Counted from the stretch's first letter, positions 1 to 9,126 are shown. The stretch: DNA of 64,000 nt from Wenzhouxiangella sp. 15190 (GCF_003417465.1 NZ_QVMV01000003.1:1-64000), one strand, 5' to 3'. Notes: generated by a model not told the origin, from the sequence alone. Numbers and translations: made by a program.

Positions 1-74
1 CCGGCCAGGACCGCCGCCAGAACAAGTGGCGCTGCCGTCACCGTAAAGATATGTCTGATTGAAGTGCTGTGCAT
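1..74 (-). CDS. N-terminal fragment of an exported protein (partial)
   Basis: An ATG on the minus strand at 72-74 opens a frame that runs off the left edge of the window (24 codons seen). The peptide begins MHSTSIRHIFTVTAAPLVLA and continues with Ala/Val/Leu, which looks like a signal peptide or first membrane segment. An AGGAGA Shine-Dalgarno lies about 9 nt upstream of the ATG. The function cannot be told from this fragment. The 204 bp between this start and the relic at 279 hold no convincing gene. Confidence 0.55.
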   Translation of the reverse strand, partial: MHSTSIRHIFTVTAAPLVLAAVLA

Positions 75-278
75 TTTCCTGTTCTCCTGCTTACTTTGAA
101 GCCAAAGCCGCCAAAACGCGGATGTGACTCTCAAGCTACAGGGGAGGCCTGCTGTATGTCCTGCGAAGCGTCTGGGCAAACTCTGGTATTTTTCTGTCAG
201 AAAGATGGGACGCGGCGTGGAGGGTGAAAACAGGCGCGATACAATCGGTCTTCAAATCCACCTGGAGCTGGTTGCCGC

Positions 279-452
279 ATGGATCTCGGCGGACTCCACC
301 TCTAAGAGCGGACCATCCATACCGAGCAAGATCGTTTGACAGGTCCGGGCGGGCAAATCCAGCTCACTTCACGAGCCATGGACGGGCTGGAGCGCCTGGA
401 CGAGCATGCAGGGGAAGTGAACAGTCGGGAAAAGTTCAGCCGCGTGTTGGTC
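279..452 (+). pseudogene. Decayed winged-helix (CadC/OmpR-type) DNA-binding domain
   Basis: Reading from ATG 279, the peptide matches the N-terminus of the CadC-like regulator encoded convergently next door. Over 34 aligned residues from TGPGGQIQLT (from 339) to EKFS, 18 are identical (for example GP, G, I, LT, R, MD, L, L, E, AG, V, R, FS). A TAA at 303-305 interrupts the frame where the intact gene has Arg, and similarity stops near 452. No transmembrane, TolB-like or TPR part remains. A TACAAT -10-like box (240-245) and a purine-rich CTGGAG survive upstream. I read it as the stump of a paralogous regulator, oriented tail to tail with the intact copy. Confidence 0.7.
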
Positions 453-465
453 TTTGACCCGCCAC

Positions 466-2355
466 TCAGGGAAGCCGGCCGTCGGCCTGCAAACCGTAAT
501 GGCGCCGCATTTCGGCGTGGATCGACTCGAAACGAGGATCGGATGCCAGGTTGGCCAGCAGGGAGTCCTGGAAATGATTCATCGCCAGTGCCGGCCATTC
601 ACCCCATTCTTCGATATCGGCAAGGGTTTCGACAGCAGCCTCTTCTTTTCCCATGGCGCCCAGTACCATCGCGACCGAGAAATGATCTTCCATTTCGCGT
701 AATTCTTCCAACAGGGATTCGGCCGGTTTCCTCTGATCGACGGCCATATATGCCATGGCCAGGAGAGCCTGCGATCCGCCACCGGACCAGGTTGCCGTCA
801 GGCCATCGAGAACCTCGATTGCTTCGTCGTAGCGGCCGGTCTTGTAAAACAGTATGCCCTTGTAGAAGCGGTCGGTGCTGTAGGAGAGACCAAGAGACTC
901 GATATTCTCAATCTGGCGCATCGCTTGTTCATGCCGGTCATTGATGATGTTGGACAGAACGAGGTTGCTCAGGGCTTCCGGCGACAATGGATCGAGGTCG
1001 ACGGCCCGTTCGGCACTGGCCAATGCCTGGCCAGGAAACCCGAGTACCTCGTAATTCCAGCTCAGCCAGTTGTGGGCTTCGGCATAACCCGGGCGCAGTT
1101 CCGTCGCCTTCTCGAGGGACTGCAGTGCAGCCGGTCCATCGCGCTGGGTCGAATTCAGCAAACCCAGCGAGGCATGGGCTTCAGCCAGCTCGGGGTTGAG
1201 TTCCAGCGCCCGATCCACCGCGGATTCGGCCTCGGGCAGGACCCCTTCGGAGCGATACTTGTAATCATGCAACAAGGCCAGCGTATCGGCCAGTCCGACC
1301 CAGGCGAGGGCGAACTCCGGATCTTGTTCCGTTGCCCGACGGAAGAATATCAACGCCTGGCTCATGCCGTTCTCGGTACGGGTATCGAGATAGGTCCGGC
1401 CCTGCACATAGAGCTTGTAGGAGGCCAGATTCCGTGTCGGTACCGCTTCGACCTGGCTTTCCTCACGAGCGGTCAGTTCCGCTTCCAGCGAGGTGGCAAT
1501 GTCATTGACGATCTCGGCCTGTATTGCAAACAGATTTTCGGCCGTCAGTGTGCGGCGATAATTGTTGGCCCAAATATGAGTGTCGTTTCGGGCATCGATC
1601 AACTGGGCATTGAGTTGGAACTCCTCTCCAGCTTGCTGTATCGAGCCTTCGAGCACCCAGCCCACATCCAGTTCCCGGGCGATTTCGGGTACTGATTTGA
1701 TGCTGTCCTGGTACTGCCGTACTGAGGTGCTGGAAATGGTCCGCAATTCGTCGATACTGGACAAGCGGGTGAGCAGGTCATGGTGCAGGCCGCCAATAAA
1801 AGAGTTGGCAGCCTCGTCACCGACAGCCTCGAAGGGCAGAACGGCAATTGACGGCTCGTCCGCGGCGGCACGTGGTTCATGTACCAGTACCAGCACCGTG
1901 ATCCCCACCAGGGCGACCGCCAGTGCTCCAAGCCCGGCGAGGGGCCAGCGTCGACGGGGCAATGTGCTACCCGGTTCGAACTCGACTGAACGTACTTCGG
2001 GTTGCGGCTCTTGGGAACCAGCCGGGGATTCCTCCAGCGGTTGCACCCTGGCCACCAGACGGTAGCCGCGTTTGGGGATGGTCTCGATGAATCTAGGACT
2101 TCTGATGGTGTCGCCAACGGCGCGCCTGAGCTCGGCGATGCAGCCAGTCAGGGCATCATCGGAAACCACGGTCGGGCTCCAGACCCGTTCACTGAATTCA
2201 TCGCGACCGACGACCTTTCCTGCCCGTTCGGCCAGGAGCACCAGAACATCCATGGTGCGCGGGGTCAGACGGATTTCCCCGTCCGGGCCGGAGATTCGAT
2301 TCTGCTGGGGCTCGACACGCCACTCGCGCAAGCGAAAGCCATTCTGGAAAATCAT
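466..2355 (-). CDS. CadC-like membrane transcriptional regulator (wHTH-TM-TolB-like-TPR)
   Basis: One-component regulator of the CadC/ToxR architecture. Residues about 6-101 are an OmpR/PhoB-type winged helix (LTPRTMDVLVLLAERAG, ending IPKRGYRLVA). Residues about 137-159 form one membrane span after an RRR stop-transfer cluster. Residues about 170-290 resemble the TolB/FlgO-like domain common in this group (SIAVLPFEAVGDE). The rest is a run of TPR helices. The start is taken as ATG 2355 rather than the in-frame GTG at 2382, because the wHTH begins there, a GGCGGGGG stretch precedes it, and the neighbouring relic starts at the equivalent residue. The periplasmic TPR part probably senses a ligand or partner; the target genes are unknown. 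Confidence 0.85.
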   Translation of the reverse strand: MIFQNGFRLREWRVEPQQNRISGPDGEIRLTPRTMDVLVLLAERAGKVVGRDEFSERVWSPTVVSDDALTGCIAELRRAVGDTIRSPRFIETIPKRGYRLVARVQPLEESPAGSQEPQPEVRSVEFEPGSTLPRRRWPLAGLGALAVALVGITVLVLVHEPRAAADEPSIAVLPFEAVGDEAANSFIGGLHHDLLTRLSSIDELRTISSTSVRQYQDSIKSVPEIARELDVGWVLEGSIQQAGEEFQLNAQLIDARNDTHIWANNYRRTLTAENLFAIQAEIVNDIATSLEAELTAREESQVEAVPTRNLASYKLYVQGRTYLDTRTENGMSQALIFFRRATEQDPEFALAWVGLADTLALLHDYKYRSEGVLPEAESAVDRALELNPELAEAHASLGLLNSTQRDGPAALQSLEKATELRPGYAEAHNWLSWNYEVLGFPGQALASAERAVDLDPLSPEALSNLVLSNIINDRHEQAMRQIENIESLGLSYSTDRFYKGILFYKTGRYDEAIEVLDGLTATWSGGGSQALLAMAYMAVDQRKPAESLLEELREMEDHFSVAMVLGAMGKEEAAVETLADIEEWGEWPALAMNHFQDSLLANLASDPRFESIHAEMRRHYGLQADGRLP

Positions 2356-2774
2356 CGCGAAGCCCCCGCCGGATTCCGGCACCGGTTCAACTGCCTGTGA
2401 ATCCGAAAAGTTACATCTCCATTATAAGCGCTTATCAACGTCTGGACTTGCTCACGGCCGACTTTTCGAAAAATCCGTGTGCTCTTAAAGTCGGCATTTG
2501 AGTTGCGTTCTGATCATGTTCTGCTCGGTCTCTGCAGTTTCCGCGGGAATCGGGCGCACCTATCTCCTGAGCGTGGATGTCTTTCTCGCCAATAAGCAAG
2601 CTCGCAACGGCGGTTTCGGTTCTTGGCCAGGCCGCGAAAACCACCCTCATCGTTTCCAATGTGCGCAAGAGAGGCCATCGGGCAAGCAGGAGGCCTGGCC
2701 GGCATTGAGCATTGGATTCCGCCGGGCAGCCTGGATCCGGCCGTGTATCATGAGGTTTTAGCTCCGGGGGATCC
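2356..2774. other. Intergenic region between divergent genes
   Basis: This 419-bp gap separates the CadC-like gene (minus) from the phosphotransferase (plus). Apart from the palindrome/-10 at 2421-2435 and a possible -10 (TATCAT, about 2745) before the phosphotransferase, I see no supported gene. The short frames here have no family resemblance and lack ribosome-binding sites. Confidence 0.4.
2421..2435 (-). promoter_or_regulatory. -10 box overlapping a perfect palindrome upstream of the CadC-like gene
   Basis: On the minus strand a consensus TATAAT (2421-2426) lies 66 nt before the chosen start. It overlaps the 12-bp perfect palindrome ATAAGCGCTTAT (2424-2435). No good -35 is visible. The same 13-mer ATTATAAGCGCTT (plus-strand spelling) recurs at 27407-27419, at nearly the same distance from another minus-strand gene, so the palindrome may be an operator. 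Confidence 0.4.
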
Positions 2775-3845
2775 ATGCCGGACACCGACCTGATCGATCG
2801 CCCGAAGGCTCTGCGTGACGAAGACCGGTTCGACGTTGATGCCGTCGATGCCTGGCTCAAGGAACACGTCGAGGGGCTGGAAGGCCGGCCCGAGGTCAAA
2901 CAGTTTTCGAAAGGCGCATCGAACCTGACCTACCTGCTGCGCTATCCGGATCGCGACCTGATCCTGCGCAGGCCGCCGCCGGGCACCAAGGCGAAGTCGG
3001 CACACAACATGGTGCGCGAGCACGACCTGCAGGACGCGCTCAAGCCGGTCTATCCTTATGTGCCGGAAATGCTGGCATTGTGCACCGATCATTCGGTGAT
3101 CGGTTGTGATTTCTACGTCATGGAGCGCATTTCGGGCATTATCCTCCGGCGCAATCTGCCCGACGGTCTCGAACTGGACGAGGCGCAGGTTCGCCGGCTT
3201 TGTCTCAACGCCGTCAATCGCCTGATCGAACTGCACTCGGTCGACGTCAAGGCGGCCGGGCTGGATGGCCTGGCCAAGGGCGCGGGCTACAACCGTCGCC
3301 AGATCGAGGGCTGGTCGAAGCGCTTCGGCAAGGCGAAGACCTGGAATGTCAGATCCGGCCGTTACGTCATGGACTGGCTGGCCGACAATATTCCCGACGA
3401 GGTCGCGATCCGCATCATCCACGGCGACTTTCGATTCGACAACCTGGTGCTGGATGCCGACGATCCGATGCGCATCATCGGCGTGCTGGACTGGGAACTG
3501 GCCACTTTGGGCGATCCCTTGATGGATCTGGGCAACTCCCTGGCCTACTGGGTACAGGCCGATGACGACTTCTATTTCCGAGGCTTCCGCCGCCAGCCAA
3601 CGCACCTGCCGGGCATGATGACGCGTCGCGAAGTTGTCGATTATTACTGTGAGAAGACCGGCTTCGAGCCGGAAAACTGGGCCTTTTACGAGGTCTATGG
3701 CCTGTTTCGTCTCGCCGTCATCGCCCAGCAGATCTATTACCGCTACCATCACCGGCAGACCAACAACAAGGCCTTCAAGCACTTCTGGCTCGCCGTCAAC
3801 TACTTGCTGTGGCGTTGCCGGAGGATCATCAAGCGTGGGCACTGA
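2775..3845 (+). CDS. Phosphotransferase family protein (APH/ACAD11-N-like kinase fold)
   Basis: A 356-residue aminoglycoside-phosphotransferase-fold protein. The catalytic loop HGDFRFDN is at residues 216-223 and the metal-binding DWELAT at 239-244. An N-lobe is seen around FSKGASNLTYLL and LILRRPPPG. This subgroup is related to the kinase domain of ACAD11 and is usually linked to acyl-CoA or lipid metabolism rather than antibiotic resistance; the substrate here is unknown. ATG 2775 follows a GGGGGA ribosome-binding site. It appears monocistronic. Confidence 0.8.
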   Translation: MPDTDLIDRPKALRDEDRFDVDAVDAWLKEHVEGLEGRPEVKQFSKGASNLTYLLRYPDRDLILRRPPPGTKAKSAHNMVREHDLQDALKPVYPYVPEMLALCTDHSVIGCDFYVMERISGIILRRNLPDGLELDEAQVRRLCLNAVNRLIELHSVDVKAAGLDGLAKGAGYNRRQIEGWSKRFGKAKTWNVRSGRYVMDWLADNIPDEVAIRIIHGDFRFDNLVLDADDPMRIIGVLDWELATLGDPLMDLGNSLAYWVQADDDFYFRGFRRQPTHLPGMMTRREVVDYYCEKTGFEPENWAFYEVYGLFRLAVIAQQIYYRYHHRQTNNKAFKHFWLAVNYLLWRCRRIIKRGH

Positions 3846-3900
3846 TCGGGAGCCGTCGCAAGCGGGGGTCCGCCAACCCCGAGCCTTGGGGCTGGAGCGA

Positions 3901-3935
3901 GTTTCAAAATTCGAATGACCGAAATTCCAATGTCC
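3901..3935 (+). repeat. Dispersed repeat family D, partial copy (D1)
   Basis: Two imperfect copies of the 14-nt unit AAATTCGAATGACC lie head to tail (CAAAATTCGAATGACC then GAAATTCCAATGTCC). They match half of the longer copies at 47213-47290, 38322-38393 and 63438-63508. The copy sits 56 bp downstream of the phosphotransferase stop, with no inverted partner arm nearby. Confidence 0.7.
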
Positions 3936-4049
3936 TAAGCCGGGCAATGGTGCCGTTGTGGGTTTTTAGCCACTGCGGGACTAAATGCACTATTCGTACG
4001 TGCATTTTTATACGACATTGATTGGTGTGTTCAATCGGAAGGGAGTGGG

Positions 4050-4643
4050 ATGGAACAGGGAGAGATTTTCAGCAACGAGAAGGTGGATGCCTCGACGCTG
4101 CCTGATTTTCAGCGCGTCGAGCTCACGCCGGTGGCGGATGCCTACCTGCCCTGGGCACTGATCACGCAGACGCTGTTCTGGCTGCTGCTGGCCGCCGTTG
4201 CCGTGGTGCTGCCGCTGCTGCCCTTCGAGATTTTTGATGTAATGGTGGCGATGGGATTCTGGTGGCTGCCGCTGCCGCCGCTGGGCGTGGCGGTGATCGC
4301 GGCGGTCCATGCCCGGCTGGATGCCCGCTATCGCGCCTGGGCGCTGCGCGAGCATGATCTGATCTACCGCTACGGGGTCGTTTGGCGCAAGACGGTGATC
4401 GTGCCGTTTGCCCGAATCCAGCACGTCGAGGCGGTGCACGGACCGCTGGAGCGCTACCTGGACCTGATGCGGGTCAAGTGCTTCACCGCCGGCGGCATGA
4501 CCGCCGACCTGACCGTCAAGGGACTGGATCGAGCCTCAGCGCGACGTGTGCGCCAATACCTGCTCGAGCAAATCGCTGCAAGCGCCGATGGCGACGAGCA
4601 AACTGATGAGCAGGCACAGGAGTCGGCCCGTGAGGCCGATTGA
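4050..4643 (+). CDS. PH-domain membrane protein (bPH2/DUF304, YdbS-like)
   Basis: A 197-residue membrane protein with two transmembrane segments (about 33-58 and 65-85), followed by a bacterial pleckstrin-homology domain. The typical core is ALREHDLIYRYGVVWRKTVI with PFARIQHVEAVHGPLERYLDL. The C-terminus is acidic and disordered. It pairs with the larger bPH2 protein that overlaps its 3' end, the same arrangement as ydbS-ydbT in Bacillus and its proteobacterial counterparts. The function is not established; a membrane-associated role is inferred. Confidence 0.8.
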   Translation: MEQGEIFSNEKVDASTLPDFQRVELTPVADAYLPWALITQTLFWLLLAAVAVVLPLLPFEIFDVMVAMGFWWLPLPPLGVAVIAAVHARLDARYRAWALREHDLIYRYGVVWRKTVIVPFARIQHVEAVHGPLERYLDLMRVKCFTAGGMTADLTVKGLDRASARRVRQYLLEQIAASADGDEQTDEQAQESAREAD

Positions 4644-6156
4644 TCTCAATACCTGGCAGCGTCTCGCACCGATGGCGTTGCTGTTCTTGATCATCAACGG
4701 CGGCGCGAAGTTCGTTCGCGAGAATCTCTATGCCTTTGCCGGCGCCGGTGCCGGTTTCGCCTTCCTCGATCGGCTGGGTATGCGCGAATTCCTGCTCGGC
4801 GGCTTGATTGCGCTGCTCGTGGCCGTGCTGATTGCCGCGATCTACCACCGGCGTTTCCGGTTCCGAATCGAAGGCGATGCCATTCGCCTTCGCCGAGGCA
4901 TCATTGAAAACAAGGACTTGCGCATCCGTTTCGCGCGTATTCAGAACGTGGGTTTGAGCCAGCCGATCTACTTCCGGCCCTTCGGGCTGGTGCGCTTTAC
5001 GCTCGAAACGCCGGGTGCGGAGTCCACCGAAGTGGCGCTGCCGGGTATCAGCCGCGAGCTGGCCCTTGCGCTGCGCGACCACATCGCCCGGGCGGGTGGT
5101 GGGGCGATTGCGGAAGCCAGTGATGAGGATGTGACGGCGGAAGAGGCCGTAGAAGATGTCGGTCGCGAGACGGGCGATACCGCGGTCCTGCATCGGCCCG
5201 GCAGCCTGCGACTGTTCACCCATGGTCTGGTCAGCAACCAGGTCTGGCTGATCGCCGGCGTGGGCGCCTGGCTGATCGGTACGCTGCGGGAACGCTTCGA
5301 GCAGTGGATCGACTCGATTGGTGTCAGCCTGGTGGCACAGCGCCTTATCGAGTTGGGCTGGGTTGCGGCCCTGGCGGGTGTGTTGTCGCTGGTCCTGTTG
5401 CTGTTCGGACTCTCGGGCGTGCTGTCCCTGATCCGCTTTCACGGCTTCGTGCTGCGCGATCTTGGAGATCGCTTTCTGGCAGTCGGCGGGCTGCTCGACA
5501 AGCGTGAGCAGAATATCCGTCGTGAGAAACTCACCGGGCTCACCCTCTACCAGACCGCCCTTGGCCGCCTGATTGGTCAGTGGTATCTGGTCGGCAAACA
5601 GGCGACCAGCAAGGAAGTCGAGGTGGACCGCTCGGGTCAAAACTTCCTGATACCGGGCCTGAGGAAAGACAACTTCGACATCGTCGCCCGCCTTATGGAG
5701 GGCTTTTCGGTGCCGGATGAAATGCGACCGATCAGCCGCCGTTTCAGAACCCTGTTCTGGTCACGCATCAGTGCCGTCGCGCTGGTGCTGGCCGGGCTGG
5801 CATTCTGGCAGTTGCCGGACCAGCGTCTGGCGGTCGCCGGGGCCCTGGGTTTGCTGTTGCTGGTGCTGTGGTTGATCCACCGTAGCTGGCGTTGTTGGGG
5901 ATGGCAGGTCGCCGACGGTGTGTGCTGGATCCAGCAGGGGCTGTTCGGGCTGCGACGTGATGCTTTCGAGCTTTCCCAAGTGCAGCAGGCTTCGGTTGTG
6001 CGCACGCCGTACTTTCGACGTCACGGCCTGGCCTCGGTGCGACTGGTGCTCCCCCAGGGACAGGTCACGGTGCCGTTCATTGCCCTTGATGACGCGGTTG
6101 ATCTGGCCAATCGGGCGATCCATGCGGCCGAGACTTCCCTGGCGCATCGCGTCTGA
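4630..6156 (+). CDS. PH-domain membrane protein, multi-repeat (bPH2/DUF304, YdbT-like)
   Basis: A protein of about 508 residues with repeated bPH2 modules separated by pairs of transmembrane helices. The modules show the signature (I)RLRRGIIENKDLRIRFARIQ, then EQNIRREKLTGLTLYQ and IQQGLFGLRRDAF. GTG 4630 is chosen because AGGAG lies 7 nt upstream; in-frame ATGs at 4588 and 4606 have no such site. The start lies inside the 3' end of the YdbS-like gene, implying translational coupling and a shared complex. Confidence 0.78.
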   Translation: MRPIDLNTWQRLAPMALLFLIINGGAKFVRENLYAFAGAGAGFAFLDRLGMREFLLGGLIALLVAVLIAAIYHRRFRFRIEGDAIRLRRGIIENKDLRIRFARIQNVGLSQPIYFRPFGLVRFTLETPGAESTEVALPGISRELALALRDHIARAGGGAIAEASDEDVTAEEAVEDVGRETGDTAVLHRPGSLRLFTHGLVSNQVWLIAGVGAWLIGTLRERFEQWIDSIGVSLVAQRLIELGWVAALAGVLSLVLLLFGLSGVLSLIRFHGFVLRDLGDRFLAVGGLLDKREQNIRREKLTGLTLYQTALGRLIGQWYLVGKQATSKEVEVDRSGQNFLIPGLRKDNFDIVARLMEGFSVPDEMRPISRRFRTLFWSRISAVALVLAGLAFWQLPDQRLAVAGALGLLLLVLWLIHRSWRCWGWQVADGVCWIQQGLFGLRRDAFELSQVQQASVVRTPYFRRHGLASVRLVLPQGQVTVPFIALDDAVDLANRAIHAAETSLAHRV

Positions 6157-6192
6157 GCTCACCGCGATTGGCCGGGTCCGAGAGCGGCCCCG

Positions 6193-6201
6193 TGATAAAA
6201 T
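6193..6201 (+). promoter_or_regulatory. Extended -10 promoter element before prpB
   Basis: TGATAAAAT (6193-6201) fits an extended -10 (TGn plus TAAAAT), 36 bp before the prpB start, in the only gap of this stretch. No recognisable -35 is visible. A GGAG ribosome-binding site follows at 6223-6226. Confidence 0.4.
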
Positions 6202-6237
6202 GCGCGGCTGTTTCCCTACACCGGAGTCCGGTTGACA

Positions 6238-7122
6238 ATGAGCGATTACACGCCCGGCGCACGCTTTCGAAAGCTGGTGGCCGAACAGCCGCCACTGCAG
6301 GTCGTCGGCACCATCAATGCCTATTCCGCGCTGCTGGCCGAAAACGCGGGTCATCGCGCCATCTACCTGTCCGGCGGCGGCGTGGCGAACGCTTCCTACG
6401 GCCTGCCGGACCTGGGGATCACGCAACTGGCCGACGTGCTCGAGGACGCCCGTCGTATCACCGCCGTCAGCGACCTGCCGCTGCTGGTCGACGTCGATAC
6501 CGGCTGGGGCAGTGCGTTCAATATCGCCAGAACGATTCGTGAAATGGAGCGCGCCGGCGTGGCGGCCGTCCACCTCGAGGATCAGGTGGCGGCCAAGCGC
6601 TGCGGGCATCGGCCCAACAAGGCCCTGGTCAGCCCCGAGGAGATGGCCGACCGGGTGCGCGCCGCTGTCGACGCCCGGCAGGACGATTCGTTCGTGTTCA
6701 TGGCGCGTACCGACGCCTACGCCGGCGAGGGCATGGCCGCCGCGGTCGATCGGGCCAGTCTCTACGCCGAATCCGGGGCGGACATGATCTTCGCCGAGGC
6801 ACTGCACACGCTCGAGGAGTTCGCCGAGTTCGCCCGCCAGGTCGATGTGCCGGTGCTGGCCAATATCACCGAGTTCGGCAAGACGCCGCTGTTCTCGGTC
6901 GACGAGTTGCGCGAAGCGGGCGCCGGCCTGGTGTTGTATCCGCTGTCGGCCTTCCGCGCCATGAGCAAGGCGGCGCTGGCGGTGTACGAGGCGATCGGGC
7001 GCGACGGCCACCAGAAGAATGTGGTCGACTCGATGCAGACGCGCGATGAACTATACGAGGTGCTCGGCTATCACGAGTACGAACAGAAACTGGATCAGTT
7101 GTTCAGCAAGGAGTCGTCATGA
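6238..7122 (+). CDS. prpB: 2-methylisocitrate lyase
   Basis: Cleaves 2-methylisocitrate to succinate and pyruvate, the last step of the 2-methylcitrate cycle for propionyl-CoA. The 294-residue length and the ICL/PEP-mutase barrel fit. Visible motifs are [18 protein letters not shown], the metal-site stretch DVDTGWGS, and the catalytic loop KRCGH (residues 120-124, Cys122). ATG 6238 is preferred over the TTG two codons earlier. The stop overlaps the prpC start (ATGA), so the two are translationally coupled. No prpD, acnD or prpR is present in the window. Confidence 0.92.
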   Translation: MSDYTPGARFRKLVAEQPPLQVVGTINAYSALLAENAGHRAIYLSGGGVANASYGLPDLGITQLADVLEDARRITAVSDLPLLVDVDTGWGSAFNIARTIREMERAGVAAVHLEDQVAAKRCGHRPNKALVSPEEMADRVRAAVDARQDDSFVFMARTDAYAGEGMAAAVDRASLYAESGADMIFAEALHTLEEFAEFARQVDVPVLANITEFGKTPLFSVDELREAGAGLVLYPLSAFRAMSKAALAVYEAIGRDGHQKNVVDSMQTRDELYEVLGYHEYEQKLDQLFSKESS

Positions 7123-8240
7123 CCGAGAAGAAACCCTCAGCCGGCCTGCGCGGCCAGTCCGCCGGCCAGACCGAGATCTGCACCGTCGGTGCAGCGGGCA
7201 ACAGCCTGCGATATCGCGGCTATGCCGTCGACGATCTGGCCGAAAAGGCCTCGTTCAACGAGGTGGCCCACCTGATTCTCAAGGGGCATCTGCCCAATCG
7301 CGAGGAGCTGGACGCCTACACGAAGCGGCTGAAGTCGCTGCGCGGTCTGCCCGACGCGCTCAAGGAAGTGCTGGAGCGTATTCCGGATTCGGCACATCCC
7401 ATGGATGTCCTTCGGACCGGTTGTTCGTTCCTGGGCAACCTGGAAACCGAAGAGAGCTTCGACGCGCAACAGGATGTAGCCGATCGCCTGCTGGCGAGTT
7501 TCCCGTCGATGATCAACTACTGGTATCGCTTCAGCCACGACGGCAAGCGCATCGACGTGGAAACCGACGACGACAGCATCGGCGGCCATTTCCTGCACTT
7601 GCTGCACGGCAAGCCGCCGAGTGAACTGCACGCGCGGGTGATGGATGTCTCGTTGATCCTCTACGCCGAGCATGAATTCAATGCCTCGACCTTCACCGCC
7701 CGCGTGTGCGCCTCGACCCTGTCGGACATGCATTCCTGCGTGACCGGCGCCATCGGTTCACTCCGGGGCCCGCTGCACGGTGGCGCCAACGAGATGGCCA
7801 TGGCCATGCTCGAGCAATATCACACACCGGAGCAGGCGCGCGATGACGTGCTGCGCAAGCTCGAGGTCAAGGAAAAGATCATGGGCTTCGGTCACGCGGT
7901 CTATCGCGAGAAGGACCCGCGCAATGCGATTATCCGCGAGTGGTCGCGCAAGCTGTCCGAGGACGTCGGGGACGACACCTTGTTCCCCGTCTCGGAAATC
8001 GTCGAGAAGACGATGTGGGACGAGAAAAAGCTGTTCGCCAATGCCGACTTCTATCACGCCTCGGCCTATCACTTCATGGGTATCCCGACGGGGCTGTTCA
8101 CGCCGATTTTCGTGATGTCGCGTGTGACCGGCTGGTGCGCTCACATCATGGAGCAGCGCGCTGACAACCGTATCATTCGTCCCGGTGCGGATTACATCGG
8201 GCCTGACGATCGGGCAGTCCCTTCAATCGACGAACGATAA
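7119..8240 (+). CDS. prpC: 2-methylcitrate synthase (citrate synthase family)
   Basis: Condenses propionyl-CoA with oxaloacetate. The 373 residues match the short, dimeric-type citrate synthases. Active-site motifs are [10 protein letters not shown] (His220), [14 protein letters not shown] (His259) and the Asp near [12 protein letters not shown]. Assignment to methylcitrate rather than citrate synthase rests on coupling to prpB. The methylcitrate dehydratase step must be encoded elsewhere. A weak hairpin follows the gene. Confidence 0.88.
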   Translation: MTEKKPSAGLRGQSAGQTEICTVGAAGNSLRYRGYAVDDLAEKASFNEVAHLILKGHLPNREELDAYTKRLKSLRGLPDALKEVLERIPDSAHPMDVLRTGCSFLGNLETEESFDAQQDVADRLLASFPSMINYWYRFSHDGKRIDVETDDDSIGGHFLHLLHGKPPSELHARVMDVSLILYAEHEFNASTFTARVCASTLSDMHSCVTGAIGSLRGPLHGGANEMAMAMLEQYHTPEQARDDVLRKLEVKEKIMGFGHAVYREKDPRNAIIREWSRKLSEDVGDDTLFPVSEIVEKTMWDEKKLFANADFYHASAYHFMGIPTGLFTPIFVMSRVTGWCAHIMEQRADNRIIRPGADYIGPDDRAVPSIDER

Positions 8241-8252
8241 CGGAACAGTGTG

Positions 8253-8269
8253 GCCGGGCACAGCCCGGC
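8253..8269 (+). terminator. Hairpin between prpC and DUF502 gene
   Basis: Perfect 7-bp stem GCCGGGC/GCCCGGC with an ACA loop, followed by the T-rich but interrupted TCTCTTAATCTTAT. It lies in the 39-bp gap between convergent genes, so it probably ends prpBC transcription, though it is not a strong intrinsic terminator. Confidence 0.45.
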
Positions 8270-8279
8270 TCTCTTAATC

Positions 8280-8897
8280 TTATCCTCCTCGTCGTGACAT
8301 TCCGGCGGTAAGAATCAACCGCAGGGCGTCCTCGAACTGAAGATCGACCGGCTCGCACCATGCCTTCGGCACGAACAGCGTGTAGCCGCCAATCTGGTAG
8401 CTCATCGGCAGGTAGACGGCGACCTCTCCCTCCTCGCCGAACGGCAGTTCGGAAAACTCCTCACGGGTAATGAAGCCCAGCAGGCCGGCTTTCAGTTCCG
8501 GGTGGCGGACCATGACGACCTGGCTGAAGCGCCGGGTGTCGTCACTGGAAAAATACCCCACGAAATCCTTGGTGGCCCGGAAGACCGACTTGATCACCGG
8601 CATGCGGTCGAGAATCGCTTCACCCAGATCGATGACCTTGCGAAACAGCCAGACCTGGCTGAGCACGCCGATGGCGAGCACCAGTGCGATACCGCCGACC
8701 AACCCCATCCCCGTAATGTAGAGGTCTTCCGGCAGGACCAGCTTGATCAGTGTCCCGATTCCTTTCTCGGCGATGCCGGCAAGCCAGATGACGATAGCTA
8801 CCGTCAGCGCGATCGGGATGATCGCGGCCAGACCCTTCAGGAACAAGCCGACGAGTCGCGTGACGAGGGATTCAGACTGTTCGGTTTCAAAGGTCAT
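8280..8897 (-). CDS. DUF502 family inner-membrane protein
   Basis: A 205-residue protein with two transmembrane helices (about 15-45 and 62-88), followed by a soluble domain with the DUF502 hallmark ILDRMPVIKSVFRATKDF and the later LPMSYQIGGYTLFVPKAW. The biochemical role of DUF502 is unknown. Its start overlaps the stop of the PspB-like gene, so the two are probably one transcript; an envelope-stress role is inference from that neighbour. Confidence 0.85.
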   Translation of the reverse strand: MTFETEQSESLVTRLVGLFLKGLAAIIPIALTVAIVIWLAGIAEKGIGTLIKLVLPEDLYITGMGLVGGIALVLAIGVLSQVWLFRKVIDLGEAILDRMPVIKSVFRATKDFVGYFSSDDTRRFSQVVMVRHPELKAGLLGFITREEFSELPFGEEGEVAVYLPMSYQIGGYTLFVPKAWCEPVDLQFEDALRLILTAGMSRRGG

Positions 8898-9096
8898 CGA
8901 TTTTTTTCCTCAGTTTCTCTCGCTGATCGGTGACGATGCGTTCGAGTGTCTCGATGCGCTCTCGCAACTCGGTTTCCACCCGTTCGAAGTGTTCCCGCTC
9001 GACGGCCTGGCTATGCCTTGACTCGAACCAGTACCGGGAAACGGCAACGATACCGATGATCGCGGCAATGGCAACCATGGCGGAAAAGAGATTCAT
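8887..9096 (-). CDS. Small PspB-like membrane protein
   Basis: A 69-residue protein with one N-terminal transmembrane helix (residues 3-22), then a charged coiled coil (RVETELRERIETLERIV). This is the layout of the phage-shock protein PspB (membrane helix, then RIQALE-type coiled coil). No pspA, pspC or pspF lies nearby, so the assignment is by form only. It overlaps the DUF502 gene by 11 bp. Confidence 0.55.
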   Translation of the reverse strand: MNLFSAMVAIAAIIGIVAVSRYWFESRHSQAVEREHFERVETELRERIETLERIVTDQREKLRKKIDDL

Positions 9097-9126
9097 ATTC
9101 CAATCCTTCTGCGAGGGACAGACAAT

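Noticed and set aside
2498-2761. 87-codon frame in the gap before the phosphotransferase
   Set aside because: No Shine-Dalgarno, unusual composition and no recognisable domain; probably chance.
2748-3947. 399-codon open frame antisense to the phosphotransferase gene
   Set aside because: It is a complementary-frame shadow of a gene with clear APH motifs; its translation has low complexity and no family resemblance.
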